A DNA stretch of 64,000 bases from Mycobacterium sp. SVM_VP21 (GCA_024758765.1 CP101406.1:4030001-4094000), one strand, 5' to 3'; counted from the stretch's first letter, positions 17,425 to 26,158 are shown. Notes: generated from the sequence alone by a model not told the origin. A program made the numbers and translations.

Positions 17425-18302
17425 CGGGCTGCTTCCCCTTCCGGGATCTCGGTGGGGCCGTCGTTGCGTGCGTCGATGGTCTTGGCGAGCCGGTCGCGAT
17501 AGCCGGCACGTTGTTCGGTATCGACGTCGTGCATCGCGCGGCCGTAGTCGACCGCGCGCAATAGCGGTTGTTGCAGACGTGGCGGCAGCATGGCCAGGGT
17601 CCGGATCAGGCCGCCCGCCGACTTGGGAACTGTGGTCTCCGGCCTGGCTTTGACGCTCGTCTCGACGACGGCCGCGGCGACTGTCGAGGGATCAGATACC
17701 GGCACTCCGCGCTCGGAGACCCCACTGGAGAGATCGGTGCGGACCACTCCCGGCAGCACGACGGAGGCCGTCACGCCGGTGCCCCGTAACTCCTGCTGAA
17801 GGGCGTGGGTGAAACCGACGACACCGAACTTGCTGGCGCTGTAGGCGGCCACACCGCCGCCGGCGAGGCGTCCCAGCGCCGAGGCGATGTTGATGACCTG
17901 TCCGTGACTCCGCGCCACCATTGTCGGCAACACCAGGTGGCAGCCGAGCATGACGCCCCAGAGGTTGATGTCGAGCGTCGCGCGAACAGTGGCCAGCTTG
18001 GTGTCGGTGAAAGACCCGACCGCCATGATCCCCGCGTTGTTGACCAACACCTCGATGGGCCCTGCCTGGTCTTCGATCGTGCCGATGAAACTCCGAAACG
18101 AGCTCTCCGATGACACGTCCAGACCCAGGCCCACTGTGCCGCGACCGATCCTGTCGGCAGTCAGCCTTGCCGCGGATTCGTCGATGTCGCCGATGACGAC
18201 CCGCGCTCCCTGCTGGGCGAACGCGATCGCGGTCTGCTCACCGATCCCGCGGGCTCCGCCGGTAATGACCACGACGGCATCGCGGAGGTTGAGTTTGGCC
18301 AT
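17421..18302 (-). CDS. Short-chain dehydrogenase/reductase
   Basis: Classical SDR: cofactor motif TGGARGIGEQ at about 15-24, NNAG at about 92-95, and catalytic S-(x)n-YSASK at about 148-165. It should be NAD(P)-linked and act on a hydroxy or keto compound. The start ATG at 18302 (MAKLNLRDAVVV) is preferred over an upstream GTG because AGGAT and AAGGG lie just before it. It is the first gene of a two-gene unit with the maleylpyruvate isomerase-like protein, and faces a TetR gene across a palindrome-bearing spacer. Confidence 0.88.
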   Translation of the reverse strand: MAKLNLRDAVVVITGGARGIGEQTAIAFAQQGARVVIGDIDESAARLTADRIGRGTVGLGLDVSSESSFRSFIGTIEDQAGPIEVLVNNAGIMAVGSFTDTKLATVRATLDINLWGVMLGCHLVLPTMVARSHGQVINIASALGRLAGGGVAAYSASKFGVVGFTHALQQELRGTGVTASVVLPGVVRTDLSSGVSERGVPVSDPSTVAAAVVETSVKARPETTVPKSAGGLIRTLAMLPPRLQQPLLRAVDYGRAMHDVDTEQRAGYRDRLAKTIDARNDGPTEIPEGEAAR

Positions 18303-18320
18303 ATCCTGGGTTCCCTTCAA

Positions 18321-18341
18321 AGTTTGACCACCGGTCAAACT
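18321..18341. promoter_or_regulatory. Palindromic operator between the SDR and TetR genes
   Basis: AGTTTGACC (18321-18329) and GGTCAAACT (18333-18341) form a perfect 9-bp inverted repeat with a 3-bp centre. A weaker related site, TGAC-CGAAA-GTCA, lies at 18371-18383 close to the TetR start. Divergent TetR/SDR pairs are usually controlled by such sites, so this is probably the TetR operator for both genes. Confidence 0.7.
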
Positions 18342-18398
18342 TGACCGCTGCTGCTACCGTGAAGCAAGTCTGACCGAAAGTCAATATCGGGAGGTCTC

Positions 18399-19019
18399 GT
18401 GACCAGCAGCGCTCGCCGCCATCGCGATCCCGCCCGACGGGCAGAGTTGTTGGCCGCGGCGGCGGACTGCTTCTCGCGCCGCGGATTCGATGACGTGTCG
18501 ATGGACGACATCGCCGCCAGCGCCGGCGTCACCAAGGGCCTGCTCTTCTACTACTTCGGATCCAAACGGCAGTGCTATCTCGCCGTCATCGCAGACTTCC
18601 ACCAGCAACTGCGCGACTACGCACAAACACACACCGCCGACCTGTCCGGCCACGACCTCACCGCGGCGCTACTCGACCGCTACCTGGAGTTCGCCGTCAA
18701 TGCCGAGCCGGCCTACCGACTCATCATGGGCGGGGGCCTCGGCGCCGACCCCGAGGTGCAGGCCTTCATCGCGTCAAATCGCGCCCAGTACCGCGCGCTG
18801 TTCACCCAGATGGTGCTCCCCGGCCAGGCAGAGCCACCCGCGCTGCGCGTAGCCCTCGAGGGATTCCTGAGTTTCATGGAAGGCGCCACCCTCGACTGGC
18901 TCAATCACCGCAACATCAGCCGAGAAGCACTGCACCGCTTGATCATGGCCGTCACCCCGGCCATCCCCCTGGCAGCCGTTGCCGCCGACGCGACCCTCAA
19001 ACCCACACCCATCACCTGA
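18399..19019 (+). CDS. TetR family transcriptional regulator
   Basis: 206 residues. The helix-turn-helix is clear: FDDVSMDDIAASAGVTKGLLFYYFGSKRQCY at about 29-59. The C-terminal domain is variable as expected. GTG start with GGGAGGT about 4-10 nt upstream. It is divergent from the SDR gene and is likely to repress it through the 18321-18341 palindrome. The 214 bp after it (19020-19233) contain nothing I recognise. Confidence 0.9.
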   Translation: MTSSARRHRDPARRAELLAAAADCFSRRGFDDVSMDDIAASAGVTKGLLFYYFGSKRQCYLAVIADFHQQLRDYAQTHTADLSGHDLTAALLDRYLEFAVNAEPAYRLIMGGGLGADPEVQAFIASNRAQYRALFTQMVLPGQAEPPALRVALEGFLSFMEGATLDWLNHRNISREALHRLIMAVTPAIPLAAVAADATLKPTPIT

Positions 19020-19233
19020 CACGACCGGCCAGCTCCAAACGCCGGGCCACAGTCCCGGGTCGCTAGTTCCTCGGGGTCTATGCCGCGGTTAGTTCGAGGC
19101 GTTGGGGACAGGGCCTTGAGATCGGCGAACGTCATTGGGCCTGATCGCTTTTCGCTGCAGCACCATTGATCGACAGTGGCAGATGAAATTGGTGACGGAA
19201 CCTACTGCGGCAGGGCACAGATACGAAGCGGTG

Positions 19234-19968
19234 TCACAGGTAGAGCCCCCCGTCGACCATCAGCGTCTGTCCCTGCACCATTGCGGAGTCGGGTGAGGCA
19301 AGTTGTTCTACTGCGCGAACCACGTCGATCAGTGTCACACCACGACCGCTCGGATTGGCTGCCGCCGCGGCGTCGAGTCGGCTCTGCGCCCGATCTCCGA
19401 ACATCGTGCGGAAGGCGGGGGTGTCCACGGGGCCTGCCGCAACTGTGTTCGCCCGGATTCCGCGCGGTGCGAGCTCCACAGCCAGGTATCGGATCAGCGC
19501 CTCCCCCAACGCTTTGGAGGGGCCGAGTGCAACATAGGACGGTACGTAACTGCGGGCTCCGCGACTGCTGATGTAGATCACACTGCTGCCGCGTTGAAGG
19601 ACCGGGAGTAGACCCTGAACCATGGAAATCATCGAGGTGGCGTTGACCGAGATGGCGTGCGCCAAGCGTTCAGGATCGATGTCCAGGGGTCCGCCGGGGA
19701 CTGCCAGAGCTGCACAGTGCACGTAGAGGTCGATGGACTCGGTGACTTCTTTCACCGCGGCCGCCACCGCGTCGACGCCGAGTTGCGTGCCGACGTCGGC
19801 CTTGATCAGATGCGCTCGGCCGCCTGCACTTTCGACTGCGGCGGCAGCCTCTTGCGCAGCCTCGTTCTTCGCGTGGTAGTTGATGATCACATCGTGCCCC
19901 AGCGCACCCCAGCGCTCAGCGACGGCACGTCCGATACCGGACGAACCACCGGTGACCAGGACTGTCAT
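19234..19968 (-). CDS. SDR oxidoreductase with enoyl-ACP reductase-like (FabL-type) active site
   Basis: 244 residues. TGGSSGIG at about 6-13 binds the cofactor. The active-site stretch SSRGARSYVPSYVALGPSKA has Tyr and Lys separated by six residues (Y-x6-K), the spacing of enoyl-ACP reductases such as FabI and FabL, rather than the Y-x3-K of ordinary SDRs. It may therefore reduce an enoyl thioester. Its ATG overlaps the EthD-domain gene's stop by 4 nt, making it the last gene of the MpaB-fadD-ethD-SDR set. It ends with the MVDGGLYL tail common in such reductases. Confidence 0.8.
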   Translation of the reverse strand: MTVLVTGGSSGIGRAVAERWGALGHDVIINYHAKNEAAQEAAAAVESAGGRAHLIKADVGTQLGVDAVAAAVKEVTESIDLYVHCAALAVPGGPLDIDPERLAHAISVNATSMISMVQGLLPVLQRGSSVIYISSRGARSYVPSYVALGPSKALGEALIRYLAVELAPRGIRANTVAAGPVDTPAFRTMFGDRAQSRLDAAAAANPSGRGVTLIDVVRAVEQLASPDSAMVQGQTLMVDGGLYL

Positions 19969-20303
19969 GACGGCCGCACGTGTGCTTCGACCTCGGTGCC
20001 GATGCCGACTTCCAGGCTGACCCCAAAGCGTGCCGCTATGGCTCCAGCGTCAGTTCGCATCGCTGCCCACTCCGGCGATTGTTCGCTGGCATGCAGAGCC
20101 TCAGGCGAGTCGAAGTGCATCTCTGCGACGCGGTAGAACGCCGGTCGGTCGCCCTCCAGGCCGCTTGCGGTCCGCGTGAGGACCAAACGGACCAGATTCG
20201 GCACGGCCGCGGCAGCAGGCGCATGCACCTCCGTGTAGTGCTTCTCGAAGGCCTCGATGTCCTCGGAGCGGGGCGCCGACCAGCAGGCGATAAGTTTGTA
20301 CAA
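19965..20303 (-). CDS. EthD domain protein (dimeric alpha-beta barrel)
   Basis: 112 residues. The layout KLIACWSAPRSEDIEAFEKHYTEVHAPAAAAVPNLVRL is that of EthD/ferredoxin-like alpha-beta barrel proteins (the conserved F-x-x-H-Y-x-x-x-H-x-P). Family members are small accessory proteins or enzymes in degradation of ethers, polyketides and steroids. It starts at TTG with AGGA about 10 nt upstream. It lies between fadD (64 bp upstream) and the SDR (4-nt overlap), clearly within one operon. Confidence 0.75.
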   Translation of the reverse strand: MYKLIACWSAPRSEDIEAFEKHYTEVHAPAAAAVPNLVRLVLTRTASGLEGDRPAFYRVAEMHFDSPEALHASEQSPEWAAMRTDAGAIAARFGVSLEVGIGTEVEAHVRPS

Positions 20304-20367
20304 AGGTGTGTCCTGATTCTCGTTGGTGCTGTTCGTCTTTCCAGACGAAGGCCAGATGTTGGTGCGG

Positions 20368-22005
20368 TTACCGGCCTACCGCAACGGCGTCGCGGAGTTG
20401 CTTCTTGTCGACTTTTCCTGTCGAGGTCCTCGGCAAAGACGGTGTGACCTCGGTCTGGTCGGGAACCCACCAGCTAGGTACCCGTTCTTCTAGGAAGGTG
20501 CGAAGCTCTGTGAGGCAGAGTTCTGGCTCTGCTACCACAAATGCGTACGGCCGCTCGCTCCAACGGAGATCGGGCCGACCGACTACTGCTGCCTCATGAA
20601 TCGACGGGTGTTCGAGGAGCGCGGATTCGAGGTCAGCGGATGAAATCCATTCTCCCCCAGACTTGATCATGTCTTTGGAGCGGTCCACCACGGTGACCCA
20701 ACCGTCGGGGCTGACGGTGCCGATGTCACCGGTCCGCAGCCAGCCGTGGTCGAACTCTTCCGCGGCAGAGTCTCCGAGACGGAAGTAATCGGAGGCAACC
20801 GCAGGGCCGCGTACCTCGATCTCGCCTCGGCTCACACCGTCATGGGGCACAACGGTCCCTTCGTCGTCGACCAATCTGATCTCATAGAACGGGCTCACCC
20901 GGCCGGCGGTAGCCTGCCTGGCGAAGTTCTCCCCGTCGGTCTTGCGCGAGTCGACGTTCGCTACGGTGGCACCCGGGAAGATCTCGGTCATCCCCCAGCC
21001 GGACACGACGGTGGTACCAACTTCATTCGCAAAACGGCGGATGAGATCGCCCGGCACCTGGGCTCCCCCGAGGATCAGCTTCCTTAGGGACTTCAAGTCC
21101 GATGGGGCTGCGTCTTCCTCCGCAGTACTGACATACCTGAGAAGATCCGTCCACACCGTGGGGACACCACTGGACCATGTCACGTCTTCGTCGCGGATCA
21201 CACGATGGAGACTGCGCGGGTCGAGGTGTCGGCCCGGCATGACCAGTCTTGCACCGCTGATGATCGAAACAAACGGAAGACCCCATCCCATTGCATGAAA
21301 CATGGGAACTGTGGCCAGAACCGTGTCGTCGTTTCGGACAGCGAAGACGTCGCTGCCGGTCATGATCAACGCATGTATCGCGATCGAGCGGTGGCTATAC
21401 AGCACGCCCTTGGGGTCACCGGTCGTGCCGGAGGTGTAGCAGAGAGCCGCAGCCGCCCGCTCGTCGAGATCGGGAAACCGGTAGTCCGCGGGGTCGGCAC
21501 TGGCGAAGTCGTCGAATGCCATCGCCTGGACCCCACTCGGGACGTCGATCGTGCGCGGGACCTCACCGATGATGACGACGGCGTGGACGCTCGGCATCTG
21601 GCTCAGCAGCGGAAGGAACCGTCCGGTCAAATCGGCGTCGACAAAGATGACCCGGTCCTGCGCGTGGTTCACCATCCACACCAGTTGACTGTCGTGGACT
21701 CGCACGTTGATGGTGTGTAGCACTGCACCCATCGACATCACCCCGAGGTACGCCTCGAGATGGGCCGCGCTGTTGAAGGCGAATGTCCCGATCCGGTCGC
21801 CGGGTCGCACGCCGAAACGGGCAAGCGATGCGGCGAGCGCGAGGCTGCGGTGTGCAGCTTCGGCAAACGAACTGCCGGAGCAAGTACCGTCACCGTCAGT
21901 GACGGACACGATGCCAGTCGTTGGGTGCACATTGCGCATACGCCAGAGGAAGTGCTGCGTGGTGAGCGGGAAATCCATCATGAGGCCAAGCTGAACGTCG
22001 CTCAT
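20368..22005 (-). CDS. Fatty acid / carboxylic acid-CoA ligase (FadD family)
   Basis: 545-residue adenylate-forming enzyme that activates a carboxylic acid with ATP and CoA. Motifs: LCYTSGTTGDPKGVLYSHRS (AMP/P-loop, about 175-194), GWGMTE (A5) at about 325, TGDIG and DRSKDMIKSGGEWIS (A8) at about 420-445, and a C-terminal catalytic Lys in GKVDKKQLRD. The ATG at 22005 is chosen because GAAGGAG lies upstream, although the frame is open further. It acts in the operon with the MpaB protein, EthD protein and SDR; the overall substrate is probably an alkyl, steroid-like or terpenoid acid, but that is inference. Confidence 0.9.
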   Translation of the reverse strand: MSDVQLGLMMDFPLTTQHFLWRMRNVHPTTGIVSVTDGDGTCSGSSFAEAAHRSLALAASLARFGVRPGDRIGTFAFNSAAHLEAYLGVMSMGAVLHTINVRVHDSQLVWMVNHAQDRVIFVDADLTGRFLPLLSQMPSVHAVVIIGEVPRTIDVPSGVQAMAFDDFASADPADYRFPDLDERAAAALCYTSGTTGDPKGVLYSHRSIAIHALIMTGSDVFAVRNDDTVLATVPMFHAMGWGLPFVSIISGARLVMPGRHLDPRSLHRVIRDEDVTWSSGVPTVWTDLLRYVSTAEEDAAPSDLKSLRKLILGGAQVPGDLIRRFANEVGTTVVSGWGMTEIFPGATVANVDSRKTDGENFARQATAGRVSPFYEIRLVDDEGTVVPHDGVSRGEIEVRGPAVASDYFRLGDSAAEEFDHGWLRTGDIGTVSPDGWVTVVDRSKDMIKSGGEWISSADLESALLEHPSIHEAAVVGRPDLRWSERPYAFVVAEPELCLTELRTFLEERVPSWWVPDQTEVTPSLPRTSTGKVDKKQLRDAVAVGR

Positions 22006-22114
22006 TGCTCGGAACACTCCTTCTGGTGTTGATCGAGATACAAAGGCCAATGCGAACATTCGCGAAAAGTGGCTGCACTTGACGTCAAGCGCATCGACCG
22101 TTGTTCCCCGACTC

Positions 22115-23335
22115 CTACACCGCTGTTCGCTCGACCTTTGCCGTGGAGTCGAACCTGACCTCACTCGACCCGGTCACCCGCTCCACCATTTGAGGCATCG
22201 CCGAATGCACCATGTTCCGGGCCAGCTTGTCGCACAGCGGGCGGGCCAACGGCAGCTGCCGAGCCGCGCCCAGGATGCGAGTGAGCGTTGCCGCGACGGG
22301 ACGGATGACCGTTCCTGTTGCGGGGACGCGGATGTCCCATTCGTCGCTGAGTGCGGGGCCAAGACTACGGCGGGTTTCGGCGAGCACGTAGGCGTTGAAG
22401 AGATACGTCACCGTTTGGGAGGCGCTGATCGGATAGCCGTTGTCGATCAGCGGGCGCAGAACCCGCGCCGCGCTCGCCCGGTCCTTGGGAAGTGGCGCCG
22501 GCACACCGCTGAGGTAGAAGTAGAGGAAATCGCTGTAGTCCTGGTGGGTGGTCAGCAGGTCTTCCTCGGGCACGCCCTGCAGGTACGACTGGTACGCGCT
22601 GAACATCGCGATGTCGTCTTTCTCCTGCGCCGTGAGGCGATATCCCTGCTTTTCGAGAAGGGGTACGGCCCAAGATCCTTGGACCGCGGCTGCGGTAAGA
22701 ACCGCGGTCAGGTGGATGGGGGTCCCGTACGCCGCAGTGTTCCATTCCACGTGGCGACTGACCTCGGTACGCACGAACCCGTGAACCAGGCGCACCCGGC
22801 ACCCGGTCCGGAATGCGCTGTCGCCAGCGGGATCAACCAGGAGGTCATGAACGTACTTTGCGGTCTCCACATAGCGCTTGTGCGTCGATTCGATGATGGC
22901 TTCGTTGAGCGCCAACGTGAGTGCGGAGTTCGGTGAGATGGCCCCGAACATGAAGCCCGCAATGACACCATGCGCGACCCAGGCAGGCATCGGTATCCGG
23001 CAGAACGCTTCAGCGCCACGGGCAATGGCCGCGCGGTCCAGACGCGCCGGCAGTGTCAGCACGGGGGCGAGGAAGTCGACGATCTCGGGAGCGGCATCCG
23101 CGGTGTCGACCAGACCGCTGGCCAACGTGTCTTCAAAAGCCGCTCGTGACACCCGGCGGTCGATGATCGCAGCGGCCAGTCGATCCGCCGCAGCATCCCC
23201 CATCGTGTGCAGATGAGCCCACCGATCGGCGTAACGCTGACGGTCAACGTCGACGCGCCGCTTGCTTTCCGTTACCCCGTAGTAGTAGTCCGCGAAATGC
23301 TGCCACGGCCGACCGGTCCCCTGCTCAACACTCAT
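22115..23335 (-). CDS. MpaB-like oxygenase family protein (DUF2236), second copy
   Basis: 406 residues. The core segment FRTGCRVRLVHGFVRTEV (compare RVRMIHAFVRRHL in the third copy) is the conserved R-[LM]-[VI]-H-[AG]-F-V-R block of DUF2236, which in structures carries heme-pocket residues. Further conserved pieces are EWNTAAYGTPIHLTAVL and HQDYSDFLYFYLSG. Likely a heme-dependent oxygenase acting on a hydrophobic compound. First gene of the operon; a palindrome lies 78-97 bp upstream and a TetR gene 170 bp upstream on the same strand. Confidence 0.78.
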   Translation of the reverse strand: MSVEQGTGRPWQHFADYYYGVTESKRRVDVDRQRYADRWAHLHTMGDAAADRLAAAIIDRRVSRAAFEDTLASGLVDTADAAPEIVDFLAPVLTLPARLDRAAIARGAEAFCRIPMPAWVAHGVIAGFMFGAISPNSALTLALNEAIIESTHKRYVETAKYVHDLLVDPAGDSAFRTGCRVRLVHGFVRTEVSRHVEWNTAAYGTPIHLTAVLTAAAVQGSWAVPLLEKQGYRLTAQEKDDIAMFSAYQSYLQGVPEEDLLTTHQDYSDFLYFYLSGVPAPLPKDRASAARVLRPLIDNGYPISASQTVTYLFNAYVLAETRRSLGPALSDEWDIRVPATGTVIRPVAATLTRILGAARQLPLARPLCDKLARNMVHSAMPQMVERVTGSSEVRFDSTAKVERTAV

Positions 23336-23412
23336 CTTTCACTCCTATGTACGGGCCGCCGGCAACCGATCCGGAGAGACACGGGCCATGGCAACGCCAG
23401 GAGACTAACATT

Positions 23413-23432
23413 TATTCCCACTAATGGGAATA
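23413..23432. promoter_or_regulatory. Perfect palindrome upstream of the MpaB-fadD operon
   Basis: TATTCCCA (23413-23420), CTAA, TGGGAATA (23425-23432): an 8-4-8 perfect inverted repeat in an AT-rich patch between the TetR gene and the MpaB operon. The spacing and symmetry fit a TetR operator; the regulator encoded at 23506-24114 is the obvious candidate. Confidence 0.65.
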
Positions 23433-23505
23433 TGTTGAAGGCTAATGCACCTCACCCCTCGGCAGCACCCCTGCGCTCGCGATACTGCATGACAGCCCGG
23501 TGGAA

Positions 23506-24114
23506 CTATCGAGCCCCAAATAGTTGCTGCGCGGCGGCAACCCAGTCCCGAATCTCACGGTCGAGCGATACGTTGTCCGGATCCCGACACCACCGGAATG
23601 TCATCCCCGTGGTGGCATCGACCGCGACCTGCGCCGCACGCGCGGCATCCAGATCAGCGCGCACCGAACCGTCGCGCTGCCCGTCCACCAGGGCCCGCTC
23701 CACAGCATCGCGCGCGGCATCGATCCACTGCTCGAAAACTTCGTTGAGATCCGACGACGTTCCTGCGACCTGAAACGCGACGGTGAAGACCGCTCGGAGG
23801 AAGGCGGGGTCATTTCGCCACATGTCCTCCAGGGCGAGCATGGTGTTGAGCGCCCGATCCAGACCGGGTACTCCCGCTTCGGCGGTCGGAGCGAGCAGAG
23901 GCTGCTGGATACTGCGTTCGAACAATGCTCGGAAAAGACCTTCTTTGGATCCGAATCGATGGTGGACCATCTTCCGGTCGAAACCTGCATGGGACGCGAT
24001 CAGCGCAGGACTGGCCCCGGCATACCCCCGCTCGGACACAACTTTGACGGCGGCATCGAGTAAGGCTTCGGTGGATGCTCGAACCCGTTGCTCCTGCGTG
24101 TTTCTGTCGGCCAT
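23506..24114 (-). CDS. TetR family transcriptional regulator
   Basis: 202 residues. The HTH is YAGASPALIASHAGFDRKMVHHRFGSKEGLF at about 31-61; the second helix FDRKMVHHRF departs slightly from the usual STxxxYxxF. A TetR_C-like helical domain follows. It lies upstream of and in the same direction as the MpaB-fadD-ethD-SDR operon, separated by 170 bp with a palindrome. The start codon overlaps, divergently, the start of the broken DUF5615 gene. Confidence 0.88.
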   Translation of the reverse strand: MADRNTQEQRVRASTEALLDAAVKVVSERGYAGASPALIASHAGFDRKMVHHRFGSKEGLFRALFERSIQQPLLAPTAEAGVPGLDRALNTMLALEDMWRNDPAFLRAVFTVAFQVAGTSSDLNEVFEQWIDAARDAVERALVDGQRDGSVRADLDAARAAQVAVDATTGMTFRWCRDPDNVSLDREIRDWVAAAQQLFGAR

Positions 24115-24467
24115 GAACGGATTGTCCCATCGACGGTTACGTGACCTGCTGATCGAGTCGGGTCACGACGTCCTCCACGTGCGCGATCTGCGCATGGTGG
24201 GCTCAATGGGACGAGGAAGTGATAGCGCAGGCTGCGGCTCAAGGCTGGGTACTCATCAGTGCTGACACCGACCTTGGAGCGCTGCTTGCTCGAACGCATG
24301 CGATCGAGCCGTCCTTCGCGCTGATTCGCCGCGCCAGCAATCGGCGTGCCGTTGAGCTATCGAAGCTCCTGACCGACAATCTTCAAGTCGTTGCTGAGGA
24401 TCTGGCTGCAGGCGCGATCGTAGTTCTCGGCGAAGATGTAATTCGCATTCGTCGCCTGCCGATATGA
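24113..24467 (+). pseudogene. Frameshifted DUF5615 (PIN-like) toxin gene
   Basis: Two frames join into one DUF5615 protein: LRDLLIESGHDVLHVRDLRMVGSM up to about 24208, then EEVIAQAAAQGWVLISADTDLGALLART and on to the TGA at 24465-24467. Removing one G from the GGG run at 24208-24210 restores MDEEVIAQ and continuity. The first catalytic Asp region (usually VDNxLS) is replaced by the start MNGLS. DUF5615 toxins normally pair with a DUF433 antitoxin, which is absent. Thus a dead toxin, or a sequencing slip at a G run. Confidence 0.7.
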
Positions 24468-24547
24468 GCACTGCCGGTGCTCCTGCTCGAACAAGCACGT
24501 GGGGCAGACCGCTCGACATCCGGTTCATCTGAAATCCGTCAGATATA

Positions 24548-24561
24548 GCGCCGTACGGCGC
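24548..24561. repeat. 14-bp perfect palindrome
   Basis: GCGCCGTACGGCGC is fully self-complementary without a spacer. Its role is unknown; it stands alone, 81 bp after the toxin pseudogene. Confidence 0.5.
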
Positions 24562-24797
24562 ACAATACTCGAAAGCTGTTGTGGCACCGCTTAAACGGCG
24601 TAGTTGATCATAGATAACCACTGTTATCCACGATCTTCTGACGGCGGCCGGCGGCGATCCACACTGTTACCGCTCCCCTACACCAACTCGCACCTGTTGA
24701 ACACGCACCGTTACCAGCTAACCAATGCGAGTTCTGCTTGGACTGCAGAGCAATTCGGGGTGAACACCATCAATTGGATGCTCTTCGGCTGCCGTGG

Positions 24798-24905
24798 TCA
24801 GATGCCCAGAACGCGTCGGAGTCCTAGGTTGATCTCGCGCTTCAGGCTCGCCCGCACGTCGCCAACTCGGTCGGTGAGGTCGTTCTTGTTGAGCGTGACG
24901 AGCGC
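24798..24905 (-). pseudogene. Possible C-terminal remnant of a MazF/PemK-type toxin
   Basis: Read on the minus strand, the frame gives ALVTLNKNDLTDRVGDVRA then SLKREINLGLRRVLGI and a TGA at 24798-24800. The L-x-x-R-[IV]-G-x-[VL] block followed by an amphipathic helix ending L-R-x-x-L-G-[IL] is the usual end of MazF/PemK RNases. The frame is closed upstream by a stop 3 codons before the start of the match, so any gene is broken. The short match makes the call tentative. Confidence 0.35.
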
Positions 24906-25216
24906 CGACAGTCTTCACCTCACCGGCGGAGCGCCCTCTGGAGTGACGTCGTCGTCGTGCCCAACCGTCACCTGCCGCGACCCCTGGCGTGACTACTCGA
25001 TCGGACGGGACCGATCCGGGTCGGCCCCCTCTCGCCCGGGTCGACTTGCATCAATACGTCACAGTGACGAAATGATGATGATGCCCCGGAAGGGGTGATC
25101 TGTGCGAAATCGGTTCTCGGAGCGGCGAATCAACAACCATGGCCAGACTGAGGGGCGTTCTGGCACGCGCTGGCCTACTCTGATTAGCCTACCGACGTTG
25201 ACGAGTTGGGTATGGC

Positions 25217-25969
25217 ATGAGCACCTACGACCGCACTGGAGCGGCCTACTCGGTGACCCGCGTTCCCGATCCCCGTATCGCCGCAGCCATCGACGAGGCC
25301 TTGCGTGGCGCTGCATCGGTGGCGAACATCGGTGCCGGGACAGGTTCCTACGAGACCGCGTCCACCGTGGTGGCCGTCGAACCCAGCCGGGTGATGATCA
25401 ACCAACGGTCCTCGGCGGGACCTCCGGCGGTTCAGGCAGCCGCTGAAAATCTACCAATCCGGACGGGCGCCGTCGATGCCGCGATGGCTCTGCTGACGGT
25501 TCATCACTGGACTGACCTCGCGGCCGGCTTGGCGGAAATGACTCGTATCGCACGCCGACGCATAGTCGTATTCACGTGGGATCATGCCATTTTTGGTCAG
25601 TTCTGGCTGTTGCGCGAGTATCTTCCGGCTGCCGCGGCGACCGATGCCCGGCTGGCTGTCCCGATGGACATGTTGATCGAACTCCTTGGTGGGGAACGAG
25701 TCTCAGTCGTTCCGGTACCCGTCCCGCGCGACTGTCGGGATGGTTTCGGAGGGGCCTATTGGTGCCGCCCGGAGTTATACCTCGACGTTGCTGTTCAGAA
25801 CGGAATGTCGTTGTTTGCGCTGACGCCGAAAAGTCAACTACAGGAAGGCCTATCTCGCCTGCGCGCTGATGTCGCAACTGGCTCCTGGCAGCGGCGACAC
25901 GCCGAACTCCTCCGATCGACACAACTTGACCTTGGATACCGACTCCTAGTTGCCGACGTCGCCGAATGA
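25217..25969 (+). CDS. Class I SAM-dependent methyltransferase
   Basis: 250 residues with motif I VANIGAGTGSYE at about 35-46, the post-I acidic residue in VVAVEPS, and the motif IV-like stretch AAMALLTVHHW at about 90-100. The fold is that of UbiE/methyltransferase-11-type enzymes. The acceptor substrate is unknown. It stands alone between the decayed toxin region and the desaturase gene. Confidence 0.85.
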   Translation: MSTYDRTGAAYSVTRVPDPRIAAAIDEALRGAASVANIGAGTGSYETASTVVAVEPSRVMINQRSSAGPPAVQAAAENLPIRTGAVDAAMALLTVHHWTDLAAGLAEMTRIARRRIVVFTWDHAIFGQFWLLREYLPAAAATDARLAVPMDMLIELLGGERVSVVPVPVPRDCRDGFGGAYWCRPELYLDVAVQNGMSLFALTPKSQLQEGLSRLRADVATGSWQRRHAELLRSTQLDLGYRLLVADVAE

Positions 25970-26158
25970 CATTGCGGCTCCTCCCCTATGGGCAACATCA
26001 CGACAACATCACGTGACGTATTGGTGGAAGTGTGTGTCCCACTGATGATCTGCCTGTGAGTTCGCTCAACTGGCCTGTCGACATCGACCTGCAGTGTCCA
26101 GGCAGTGTATGGTTCGTCGGGCTGGGGGGCCATCCCGAGAGCCGTAGAGGGGGATGCG

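Larger units (their letters stand above)
24468..25216. other. 749-bp stretch without an intact gene
   Basis: No intact coding frame is convincing here. It holds a 14-bp perfect palindrome GCGCCGTACGGCGC at 24548-24561, a 6-4-6 palindrome GATAAC-CACT-GTTATC at 24613-24628, and a possible toxin remnant at 24798-24905. Base composition is lower in GC than the flanks. It looks like decayed accessory DNA. Confidence 0.5.

Noticed and set aside
24604..25098. A 164-codon plus-strand frame in the toxin-relic region
   Set aside because: No family resemblance, no ribosome site, and codon use like random sequence.
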